Part shown: positions 55,079 through 64,000 of the stretch, in pieces | Layout of the letters: every line of letters starts with the position of its first letter | How positions within the stretch are numbered: the stretch's first letter is position 1 | From: Xiphydria camelus | Lineage: Eukaryota; Arthropoda; Insecta; Hymenoptera; Xiphydriidae | Direction of reading: 5' to 3' | DNA length: 64,000 nucleotides | Assembly (NCBI GenBank): GCA_963678675.1 | Contig: OY783191.1 | Span: forward strand, 18,975,111-19,039,110 | Notes under the pieces: generated by a model | Seen by the model: the letters and a program-made list of their open reading frames with translations, nothing else | What the model was told of the DNA's origin: nothing | Database searches by the model: none | Program-made: the position numbers and the translations under genes

Positions 55079-56530
55079 TACGAGCCGAGCGAAAAGTGTC
55101 AAACGTCTGGGGCCCACTAACTCACTCGCAAAGTTGCGTATACGCATCTTAGCCAATAGACTAATCGGGATCAAGTATTCCGTTATGGTGGGGGTCCTGA
55201 TTGGTCTACTCGCTAAGAAACGTATACGTTTCTCTTGCGAGTGAGTTAGAGAAAGGGGCCCCTGATCTCCCGGTAGCTGTCAATTCGGGAGATCGAAGCA
55301 TCTAACCTCGAAATCGTTAATTTGTAAATAATGATTACTAATGCGTAGAAGTGATAAGAGAAATAATCATTCGGGTTTCTCCGATGAGATTCCCCAAGTG
55401 TTTAAAAATCGGTGTCCGATTTTTTCCAATAACTGTTGCTTCAACTTCCAGTGATATTAAGTATTACTGCAGAACGAGTAGGATAGAAGAGTTTCATGAA
55501 GACTCACGATTTTCAGACATGTCATCTCGTACAGGTGCAACCGAAGAGGACCTAGCTCGTGTTCTGTCCGTAAAAACATGACTCGATGGACATCGGATAA
55601 TGTCAGGCTTGTCACCGAGCGCCTATTACACATGGTACATTAATTGCAATATGCGCTTTTCGTTTCAATTATTCCTGCTTTAAATAACTTTCACTTCTTT
55701 CAACGTATTTACCTTGTACGAATTGTTCATCATAGGGGGCAGCGATCAATGATTGTGACTAATCGTAGATAAATTATTCCTGTGATGATGTTCCAGTTGC
55801 AAAGCATACACTAGCAAGTCAGCTTACAGAGAGCGTCCGATGTTTAGTATCAACTTTACCTCTTTTGGAACACCCATCACCCGAGCATAATCACGATTAC
55901 GTTAACGTTAATCGCAGAATAGACCGTGAGCTCTGGCACATTATCGCAGTAGTAGTTCGGTACACCGAATTGCCTTTTAGTTTTAATAGACGAACTTGTC
56001 TACGACGAGTCGCTATTATTGATCGCTGCCTCCTACCACGAACAGTTCATAAAAGGTTATTAGCTTGAAAGAAGTAAAAGTTATTTAACGCTGGAATAGT
56101 TGAAACGAGAAGCGCGTATTGCAATTAATGTACCGTGGGTAATAGGCGCTCGGTGACAAGCCTGACATTCTCCGATGGCCATCGAGTCATCTTTTTACGG
56201 ACAGAACACGAGCTAGATCCTCTTCGGTTGCACCTGTACGAGATGACATGTCAGAAAATCGTGAGTCTTTATGAAAATCTTCTAATCTACTCGTTCTGCA
56301 GTAATACTTAATATCACTGGAACTTGAAGCAACAGTTAATGGCAAAAATCGGAGACTTGTTTTTAAACACTTGGGGAATCTCATCGAAGAAACCCGAATG
56401 ATTATTTCTTATCACTTCTACATATTAGTCATCATTATTTACAAATTAACGATTTCGAGGTTAGATGCTTCGATCTCCTGAATTGACAGCTACCGGGAGA
56501 TCAGACGTTTGACACTTCGCTCGGCTCGTA
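55079..56530. mobile_element. 1.45-kb palindrome (long form of 9823-10065)
   Basis: TACGAGCCGAGCGAAAAGTG is mirrored at about 56511-56530. The arms extend ~640 bp, through CCGGTAGCTGTCAATTCGGG, GGTGCAACCGAAGAGGACCT and AGGCTTGTCACCGAGCGCCT to GATCGCTGC near the centre (55744/56018). Loop about 55750-56015. Mirrored frames of 65-76 codons appear in both arms without recognisable domains. Confidence 0.85.
55109..55262. mobile_element. Small palindrome inserted in the left arm
   Basis: GGGCCCACTAACTCACTCGC is mirrored near 55236-55262 and is absent from the right arm. Its core 55157-55208 is the TAGACTAATCGGGATCAAGT palindrome also found at 13135. Confidence 0.75.
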
Positions 56531-56559
56531 TCCCTTCCAAATATCACGAGAATAAATCA

Positions 56560-57425
56560 AAAGTAACGTGGTTATAATTAATTGGCTCGTATCGGTATAA
56601 AATGTGAGACTTTAATTGTGTGGTAATAAAAAGCTATTCCCCTACATGTACATATTCTCCCCATGAATAAATTCCAAAAAGTAGTGAAATCTTCCCACAA
56701 AAACAGATTCTCTGTAAAAAAAAGACGGCACGTTCATTCAGTGCCATCAAAAAATGATACGTAAAATACTCTCCAAAAAAGATTTGAAATCAATTAAGAT
56801 CGCCATGTTCAAGACTTATATATAAAAAGTAAAAGGCATCATTTGAAAGGAAAATTATTGTGAATCAAGTTACTAAAACATTCGACTTTAAAAATTTATT
56901 TAAAAAATTCCATAAAAAAGAACTTACCGCGTTTTTTTCCTTCAAAATAAAAAATTCAGGCAGAGAATTATATTCGATGTTCATGCACATTTATGATTTT
57001 AAATAAATTTATACACTCTTATATGATACCACCAGTATACCGAATGTCGCACGGGAAACCGATCAGACGGGGGCCTTCTGAATTTCTCTGAATTTGACTT
57101 CGGCAGTGCAATTTATGAATCACTCGAGCACCGTCCAAGCACTGCCAATTATTCGGTATAGTGGACAAAATATGAAAACTTAAACGCGGCAAGTTCTTTT
57201 TTATGAAATTTTTTTTATAAATTTTTTTAGTCGAATGTTTTAGTAACTTGATTCACAATAATTTTCCTTTCAAATGATGCCTTTTACTTTTTATATATAA
57301 ATCTTGAACATGGCGATCTTAATTGATTTCAAATATTTTTTGGAGAGTATTTGACGTACCTATCAATTTTTCTTGGCACTGAATGAACACGCCGCCTTTT
57401 TTTGACAGAGAATCTGTTTCTGTGG
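56560..57425. mobile_element. Palindrome (partner of 22086-22802), inverted
   Basis: It shares TACGTAAAATACTCTCCAAA, ATCAATTAAGATCGCCATGT and AACGCGGCAAGTTC with the earlier copy. Both ends carry the CACTGAATGAAC...CAGAGAATCTG block. The centre holds an extra ~120-bp segment. Confidence 0.8.
57040..57162. mobile_element. Extra ~120-bp segment in the palindrome loop
   Basis: Bounded by TATACCGAAT and ATTCGGTATA, absent from the copy at 22086-22802, which reads directly through CACTATATACTGG. More GC-rich than its surroundings. Probably a tiny insertion with inverted ends. Confidence 0.55.
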
Positions 57426-57429
57426 GTAA

Positions 57430-57840
57430 TATTTACATTCGCCCAATTGATATTCATTCTAATCAAATAAATATGCTTTTACCACTATTCAAAAGCATAT
57501 TTATTTCGATCAAGCAAATTATTTCCCAAAATGCTCCGAATTATCGTCGGCAAGGTTGTATTATAAAAACCACGCATCGACACATAATTAAAAAAATTAA
57601 TGTTCAAATATATTCCACAAGCTAAAGAACTACTATAATATTATATTCAAAAGAAATATCAAACTAGCGATATTTATATAACAAAAATAAGTAGTATCAT
57701 TAAAACTAAATACTCTCATATATTTATAATACAACTAGCATATGTGGCCCACGCTCCGCTCGGGAAAGCTAGTGAGTTCCCACAAAATGTAAATTAAAGG
57801 GATAAACTTTCAACTCCAAAAATCATAAAGCTGAACTACG
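57430..57840. other. Unassigned AT-rich; possible Helitron-like CTAG end
   Basis: No gene. GCTCCGCTCGGGAAAGCTAGT near 57755 resembles a Helitron 3' end but no convincing hairpin or 5' end is seen. Confidence 0.25.
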
Positions 57841-57844
57841 TCAT

Positions 57845-58236
57845 CATATTCTCAATACAACAGCGCTGACGTCGGTGAAAGAAAACTCCCTTATAACGCG
57901 TGGATCGCAGCCGAGTCGGCATGCGCTAGCTTGCCGACGGTTTAAGGGCCGGAAAGGCCCGGAATACGTCACAAAGGACGTATTAGCAGGACGCAGGTAG
58001 AACGGTCGTATCGCCCGGAAGGTCAAAGGTCGTTTTTGCGCTATCGCCCAGGTCCGCAAACGGGGTATATTAGACGGCCGGCGAGCTATCGCCGGCAGAC
58101 TGATCTGAGTCTAGGTAGTGGCAGCATCGCTCGGCGGACATCACTACCCCTCGGAGTCTCACTCGAACATCCCCTAGGGAAGCATCGCGCGGCGAACACC
58201 CTAGTAGACCATGGGCTACCAATATGAAACCCTCCC
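57845..58236 (+). repeat. GC-rich LTR-like sequence, 5' part
   Basis: Compact GC-rich DNA ending in copies of GCAGCATCGCTCGGCGGACA. A GGGTATATTAGACGGCC stretch at 58061 could be a TATA-type promoter. The same decorated repeats resume at 60830 on the other side of a transposon. Confidence 0.35.
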
Positions 58237-60822
58237 CCCCCCCCCGTGGGAATTTCTGACTCACATATTTTTTTGTTGGTATTGCCATCTAGTTTAAGGT
58301 TTTAGTTGTTTTCCTCTTGTCAATTACAGCATATCCCGAAAAAACATGAAAAACCACGAAAACACGGAGAAAATGACTCTTTTTCAATTCATTCTCATTT
58401 CATTTAAATTTTTCGTTGAAGAAAGTATGTTTATAAATAATATTTTGTGCAGGAATTCTTCTCTGAGTTTTTAGTTATATATTCTTCCATTTTTTATTGT
58501 AAATATATGAGCCTTAATACAAAATTCTCATTATGTGAATATAAACGAAAACATTCTAGTTATAATAATGAAAATTGACTTTCAACTTCAAAATCAAATA
58601 AGAGTATTTCATTTGATAACAGCATCTGCAATCAGCAGTCTCCTTCTTCATCCTGATGTACTATATCGGCTAAGTTAACTACTTCTGGATCATCTCCATC
58701 TTCAAACTCATCTGGATGAAAGCTTTCCATAACGTCGGTTAATTTGTGCGGCAACGGATCCCCTTTAATCCAATCAAACTTCAGTTGTCCATTCTCCAAC
58801 TTCCAGCCATGTCCCACTGGAGATGGTAGTATGGATTTAGCGACATGTGCATTGTTCCATATATAGCATTGGTAGTTTGCACGACTGATGTGCTTTTCAA
58901 GTGAAGCTTTACAATGAGGTAGTAGACTCAATTCGACACCTTGTGTATTTGGCAATGCAAATGTCATTGTGGGAGAGTATTTTTGTGTGAACAAATCGTA
59001 CCGTAGCTTATTTATATCTGTGTATCCCTTATCACTGTACAAGCAACAGACGAATTCCTCTAGGCCTGTCTGTAATATGTCTGTAATTGTAAGTGATGAT
59101 CCTAATGATCTAAGCATAAGCACGAATTTCGAAAACTTCCAATTTAGATTTTACTGACAACTTTCCACGACGAACAAATGAACTGGTAGTGTCGCATCCG
59201 GATAATGCATGCATATTCAACATAGCATGGCTCGGTGCTACACCTAAATCCCGAGAAATGATGGTGTCATTAATGACCCTTCGTTTGTTTCTAGTTCCTG
59301 TATCAAACAGTAACACGTTTTCAATTTCGTTGGTGTAATTTAACAACAACATAAAAACATCTGTGTCTGGTGATCTAATTCTGATAGGCAAATTGTCTTG
59401 ACAGGATTGAGAAGCATGGAAACAATGTAATGTAATGTGCTGTAATGTAATTTTAGTATCCGCCTCCTCTTGTGAAGAGCATAGCTCTTCTTGTATCGTA
59501 TAATTTACAGTTGAACCGTCTTCGCTAGTAAACAACATGCACCGATCATTATGTGATGAGTAAAGATTTCTACCATGAAAATAGTGGGCATATATGTCTT
59601 GTTTCCATTCATTATGTAGAAGGTTGACTAGTTGTTCCTTGTTTTTGCCATTACTGAGGAATTTTTTCCAATCCCGAGGAATCTTGGTCTTAGGTATCTC
59701 CACGGCCTCTTCTTAGTCCCTCAATGTTTTTAATAGATACATCTGCGTAAGTATCCGTCACGAAATCTATCCTCTTGCATTTTAGAAAGCGGCTTAAGAC
59801 TATCTCGGCGAGCTCACCAAAGGTTTCTGGAATATTACTGAGAGCTTGAAAGTAAGCCATGCCATCAATCATATAAATGCATTCTTCAACCTTAGGAGGT
59901 TCATTTACCGCACCCTTGATCTCCAAAGCATGGAGTAGTTTGGCCTTGTCTGTTTTTGTAGGACACCCATCAGCAGTTGCTAATGCCCATGGTACTGGTC
60001 CTAATGGATAGGATAACAGCATCTCTAGGCTAATTTGACGCTCCTGGGACAGGAGCAAAGCTCGAACAAAAATATTTCTTTCTGCTCTTATCTCAACTAA
60101 TCTGTTTTGAGAAGACGTAACAATTATCTTCTCTTGAATACTCTTAAAAGTTTTAAGCTTTGTCTCTTCAGTAGTTCATGAAATTTTTTATTCTTTAAAA
60201 TAAATCTGTCTTGTAGGAAAGTGTTGTAGGCAGCTTTCCCCAGAATATCTACAGTGAGTAAATCTTCTTCCACCGATTCAGGTGCAGGCCTTCCAGATGA
60301 TAAACAGAACAGAGAATCCTTGTCGTCAACTTCAAATGGATTGATATATTACTCAATAGCTTCAATTACTTTCAAGACACTTTGCTCACTTTGTTTCATT
60401 TCTCCTATTTGCATGTCTCGGTGAGAGGAATTTGATGTATGTAACATACTTGCTTTTTCAAATGCCAATTCTACATATTTAGCACGTTCATGCCTTGTAA
60501 TACACCATCGTGAATATGCCCAGAAATTTCTGCTGTAACCCACTATGCCGCCGGTGCATTTGGCATATCAATTGATTGTTTGTTCTATTGTGATGTCAAT
60601 AGAATTTCTAGAACTTGGAACTTGTGATCTACAGACGCTATTAAGGGGTATGAATCGACCTTCCGAATTCCGTCGCTGAGTGCGACGGAACACTGTGGTT
60701 TTCCACGTTTTTCCGGGATATGCTGTAATTGACAAGAGGCAAACAACTAAAACCTTAAACTACATGGCAATACCAACAAAAAAATATGTGAGTCAGAAAT
60801 TCCCACGGGGGGAAGGGGGGGT
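58237..60822 (-). mobile_element. 2.6-kb transposon with ~140-bp inverted ends
   Basis: GTGGGAATTTCTGACTCACA and the following TTTTTTTGTTGGTATTGCCA at the left are mirrored at 60770-60800. Identity continues to about 58380/60690 (GTCAATTACAGCATATCCCG). The very ends are C/G runs, so the exact border and target duplication cannot be read. Confidence 0.75.
58632..60543 (-). pseudogene. GCDTTS-family element protein, broken
   Basis: Minus-strand order: MGYSRNFWAYSRWCITRHER (60543), NPFEVDDKDSLFCLSSGRPA, a decayed stretch, SLEMLLSYPLGPVPWALATA, YMIDGMAYFQAL, EEADTKITLQHITLHC, IRSPDTDVFMLLLNYTN, LLFDTGTRNKRRVI, MLNMHALSGCDTTSSFVRRG, ELSLLPHCKASLEKHISRAN, YQCYIWNNAHVAKSILPSPV, GHGWKLENGQLKFDW, and stop at 58632. 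A widespread metazoan repeat protein; EEAD, SPDTDV and GCD acids resemble a PIN-type nuclease centre (inference). Shifts at about 59115 and 59700, and stops at 60060-60350. A Cys-rich tail expected by memory is missing. Confidence 0.65.
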
Positions 60823-61416
60823 ATACACGAGCCTTCGCTCTATAGCTGTCGAACGTCCTCGCCAGACTGGCTTGAGCATAGATAGGAGCATAGATAGTGG
60901 CAGCATCGCTCGGCGGACACCACTAGCTCTCGCAGTCTACCGAGGGAATTGGCCCGAACAGCGTAAGGGAAGCATCGCTCGGCGGACACCCTCTCGCTCG
61001 CAGTTCTCTAATAGCTCTACGCTGTCCCGGCTTGAGGTACGCTAGCGGCAGCATCGCTCGGCGAACACCGTAGCGTCCTCACAGCCCTTCGACCGACGAT
61101 TTTCACGTCGCTTCGCCTAACCGGCGAATCTCCACGTGGACGAGGCTCCTCCGCTCACGGCCCTGCGACGATACCCGGGACGCGAGCAGCACCCAGATCG
61201 ACGCAGCCATTCCAGAGGACGACGCTCCCGCACCGCTTATGAGCAGCCCGACCGGCAGCACCTCCAACGCTTCTCCGAGTTCGATCCCTCCTGGGATACT
61301 TCCCCCCCCCCCCACACACTCACACACTACCCTCTGTACGCCCTTATCCCGAATAAACTCTAGTTATAGTCTATTGGCGCTCTGTGCGTATTACCCCTCC
61401 TACACCCTTCTTTATT
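60823..61416 (+). repeat. GC-rich LTR-like sequence, 3' part
   Basis: Three further copies of GCAGCATCGCTCGGCGRACACC (about 60900, 60971, 61050), then a Pro/Ser-coding-like stretch, a C12 run, AATAAAC at 61355 and TTGGCGCTCTGTGCGTATTA. The layout suggests R-U5 of an LTR. Frames of 64-75 codons are unrecognised. Confidence 0.35.
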
Positions 61417-62352
61417 TGGGCATTTCTCTGTAAACTGGGCAAGTTTTGAGTGAAAGTTGTCTAGGCAACTTTCTTTCTTATATATTAAACAAATCTTATT
61501 AAGGGAATAACTATATACCTAATTAATAATAAATAGCAGATGAACGAAAAATATTTCATTACCTACTTCAATAAATATTGAGAATTTTCTGAAAAATTGA
61601 CACAGGGGACTGTTGCCAGGGGACTGTTTAATTTGATTTCATTGGAAGGTAGCACAAAATGTAATAACTTTATGTTATTGTGCTGTACACAATGAATTGT
61701 ATCTATTATAACAATATAAATTTTCCAAGATATAAATAAAATACATAATAACACATAAATATAATTCATGCCAGGGGACTGTCAGCTGGCAGGTTGCGAC
61801 GCGGGTTCCACGAAGCGATGCTCGTGCAGCACTAGAAAAAATAGCGTCCGGGCGCTTCTGGTTGCACAACCATGCAAACTTCAAATCGTCTACGTTTCGT
61901 AACACGCATTAAGGTAATAGTTTAAGCTGTAGACTACGTGAGGTGTACTTTACAATATAGACAGGGCGACTGTTCACAAAATTCTGAGACAAACTTTAAT
62001 AATACTTTATTTAGGTTCACATATGTATATTAATGAAAAATGAGTAGGGTGACTAACAATGATGTAACATTGTTGAAATTATCAGATAATTTCATTGATT
62101 CCTAAAGTTATTATTTCAATTCATTTAATCTAAAGTACTCACTTGCTTCGGTGACACGCTAGAGGACTGTTTTTCGGGCTTTATTAAACTGCTTTTTTTA
62201 TAATAAAGTTAATATAAATGGATACTGTACGCTGAGCAGAGATAGATTAGGTAATTATGTTCAAACTTAACCACTAGATATACAGCAATCTATAATTTTT
62301 TATATAATATTGGTCGGAGACAACCAGTTGCCCAGTTTACAGAGAAACACCC
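61417..62352. mobile_element. Element with TTTCTCTGTAAACTGGGCAA ends
   Basis: The 20-mer at 61423-61442 is inverted at 62327-62346, with similar outer bases (TGGGCA / TGGGTG). 936 bp, AT-rich, no gene. The CCAGGGGACTGT word recurs inside (about 61600-61630, 61770). It interrupts a Helitron helicase fragment exactly at its right border. Confidence 0.7.
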
Positions 62353-62632
62353 ATTTAATTGCATATGCTATTGGAAATTGAATTCTTTTGAATTGAAACG
62401 GCAGTTCAGTGGATATAAGGGGTATCCTCGGAATAAATACTGTTTCTCCTTTACATACTCCCGCCATTATTCGTGCTTCGATTATATTGTTTGATAACTG
62501 CTTCACGGTCGTTCTTGTTCCATTACATAATCTGCGTGAATCTAAATTCCTTAACAAAATAATTGGTGATCCTTTTTTTAATCTCAAACAATGCAAAGGC
62601 GTCCCTGGCACATTCAACGAATTTAAAAAATC
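62353..62632 (-). pseudogene. Helitron/Pif1-like helicase fragment
   Basis: Minus strand reads DFLNSLNVPGTPLHCLRLKK, GSPIILLRNLDSRRLCNGTR, TTVKQLSNNIIEARIMAGVC, KGETVFIPRIPLISTELPFQ, FKRIQFPIAYAIK, then the inserted element. This is the C-terminal helicase region of Helitron Rep/Hel proteins, just before the expected NKSQGQ motif. No stop within, but both sides are lost. In the family the helicase unwinds DNA during rolling-circle transposition. Confidence 0.8.
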
Positions 62633-62650
62633 TGTGGGCCAAAATGTTTT

Positions 62651-62830
62651 AGAACTTTCTAGAAAGTTCTGGAGCATTCTAGAACATTTCAGAACTTTCT
62701 AGAATATTCTGGAACATTCTAAAACATTCTGGAACATTCTAAAACATTCTGGAACATTTAAGAACAACCTAGAATATTCTTGCACATTTTGGAACATTCC
62801 AGAATATTTTGGAACATTCTAGAAGAGTCC
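62651..62830. promoter_or_regulatory. 18-unit decamer array of heat-shock-element type
   Basis: Eighteen consecutive 10-bp units with consensus RGAACATTCT. Nine are perfect nGAAnnTTCn, the heat-shock-factor half-site pair; others have one or two changes. Units keep strict 10-bp phase, so GAA and TTC blocks alternate continuously as in strong HSEs. It begins about 20 bp from the helicase fragment. HSF binding is inference. Confidence 0.6.
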
Positions 62831-63190
62831 GCAATATTTAAATGTTATGACACTGTACCTAAAGCACTTGAGATAGTCTCTGGAAGAAGTCCATTGGTGG
62901 GCGGCACCCTTTTAACCCCTATATCTTCTGAACCAATCCCTGCAGTTTCAAAACAAAAACTTCTTCATCGATGGGGGATGTAGGGCTACCATACCCTATA
63001 ACCCCCATGGGGCTACGATTAGCGGTTCTAGAATTTTATGGGAATTGCACAGACTTACCACACTTTCTTTTATTATATAATATTGATGTAATGAATTTCA
63101 ATAATATAATTTCGTAGCTTATTTGCGATACTAACGTTAAAATAGCTATAGTATACTGGCAATTTATGGAATATTATACAAAGTGTTACA
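62831..63190. other. Unassigned
   Basis: No gene recognised. 62860-63010 is more GC-balanced and may still be element-derived. Confidence 0.3.
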
Positions 63191-63196
63191 TTAGCC

Positions 63197-63593
63197 AAGG
63201 TATCTGGGTGTGTGGCCTACACCGCCTGACATACCAATAACAAGTCACTACTCGATCAAGAGCCGTCACGTTATGGACATTTTGAGGTACAGACACGCTA
63301 TTGGCTGGCATCAGAATAGATGAAGGTGGTACGAGCACGTAGCCTACACCAGGCTACACCCAAACGTGGCTATCGCGACGTACCTATTCCTAATGCCACC
63401 CAATACCGTGTTTGCACCCCCAAATACGACATAACGCGATAGTCTACACCATTCGTAGCACCTCCATTGATCCTAATGCCAGACAATAACGTGCCGTTAC
63501 ACTCAAATATGCCATAACGCGACGGTCCTCGGTCGAGTAGCGACTCGTTGTTGATTTGCATGGACGGTGTATGTAGGCCACACACCTAGCCAG
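63197..63593. mobile_element. Fold-back with GGTGTGTGGCCTACA ends
   Basis: GGTGTGTGGCCTACACCG at about 63207 is mirrored as GTGTATGTAGGCCACACACC near 63568-63587. Inside, ACATAACGCGA blocks recur (about 63430, 63513) and CACTACTCGATC is inverted as GAGTAGCGACTCG. Related to 20915-20994. Confidence 0.75.
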
Positions 63594-63599
63594 ACTCCC

Positions 63600-64000
63600 T
63601 AACTAATATGAAGCTCTGTATAATCTGAATGATGCAAATCTCTCAATGTGAAGAAATCAGTTAATCTATAACATAAAGCTCGTGAGAAAATGAGAGATAA
63701 ATCTGTTCAACAATCATAATGAGTGAATTTTGTGGGGAGAGTAATTTTTAACGAGAACACATACACATTTAATAGGGTAACTCTGATCCAAGTAGCAGAA
63801 ATCATAGTGACCAATATTATTAATATTCTACAATCTTCTATTTTTGATTCTACCTGGATTATATTTTTATGCCGCTTTTTATACTTCAAAGTTCACTAAT
63901 CTAAATATGCACGTTTCGGTATATAGTAGAAACTATTATATGTTACTGCCATCTACGGGAGGATTGGCAACTATTAAGTTTACATCTAAGGATGTGGGTA
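63600..64000. other. Unassigned AT-rich end of window
   Basis: No gene or repeat supported. TGCCATCTACGGGAGGATTGG near 63947 may be an element piece. Confidence 0.25.

Noticed and set aside
55351..56384. Paired 65-76-codon frames containing TSRIEEFHEDSRFSDMSSR-like text
   Set aside because: Mirror images within a palindrome. No recognisable domain and no gene signals, so not called as genes.
57735..57770. Second Helitron 3' end
   Set aside because: CTAGT and a GC-rich run are present, but the hairpin is weak and no 5' TC end could be assigned.

Overview
The window looks like one stretch of repeat-rich arthropod nuclear DNA, most likely insect. It is AT-rich. It carries spliceosomal introns, AATAAA poly(A) signals and an arthropod-style core promoter (TATA box plus TCAGT initiator). 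It is packed with relics of eukaryotic mobile DNA: R2-like non-LTR, Ty1/copia, mariner, pogo/Tigger, piggyBac, Ginger-like integrase, Mutator/Kolobok-like, Helitron, and dozens of fold-back or MITE-type palindromes. I cannot name the species. No bacterial operon, rRNA, credible tRNA or CRISPR array was seen. All identities come from reading the sequence, with no database search.

Layout. 1-4 kb: minisatellites, a TA-flanked palindrome and a long GA/GATA microsatellite. 4.0-5.7 kb: a broken R2-like element (minus strand), split by an inverted-repeat segment. 5.7-6.9 kb: a ~100-bp tandem repeat split by a 900-bp internally deleted mariner. 7.7-11.6 kb: a Foldback-like element whose arms contain 30-bp repeats (10-residue periodicity), with other palindromes nested inside. 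12-18 kb: several palindromes and a piggyBac C-terminal relic. 18.8-19.7 kb: a non-autonomous Helitron. 20-22.8 kb: more palindromes. 22.8-25.5 kb: a mildly damaged transposase-like gene split by a 527-bp element with a perfect 6-bp target duplication. 26.8-29.3 kb: a copia pol relic.

29.8-31.9 kb: a DDE transposase pseudogene with a recognisable promoter and an in-frame GT-AG intron. 32.6-36.9 kb: an inverted second copia 3' end, split by a 3-kb pogo/Tigger transposon with an intact 597-residue transposase (the best gene in the window) and by a 736-bp palindrome. 37.5-41.2 kb: a mariner-type deletion derivative and a 2-kb near-perfect palindrome. 41.58-45.38 kb: a Ginger-like element with ~255-bp terminal inverted repeats and a 4-bp duplication. 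45.39-49.94 kb: a TA-flanked fold-back that received four TTAA-flanked elements, three of them end to end. 50-51.5 kb: the only stretch resembling host genic DNA, with a two-exon AT-hook-like candidate and a separate terminal-exon candidate. 52-57.4 kb: giant palindromes, one carrying the same transposase first exon in both arms. 57.8-61.4 kb: an LTR-like GC-rich sequence split by a 2.6-kb transposon. 62.3-62.8 kb: a Helitron helicase fragment beside an 18-unit decamer array that is a continuous series of heat-shock-element half sites.

The genes do not form a pathway. The window is a stratified record of transposon insertion, in which nesting order gives relative ages.
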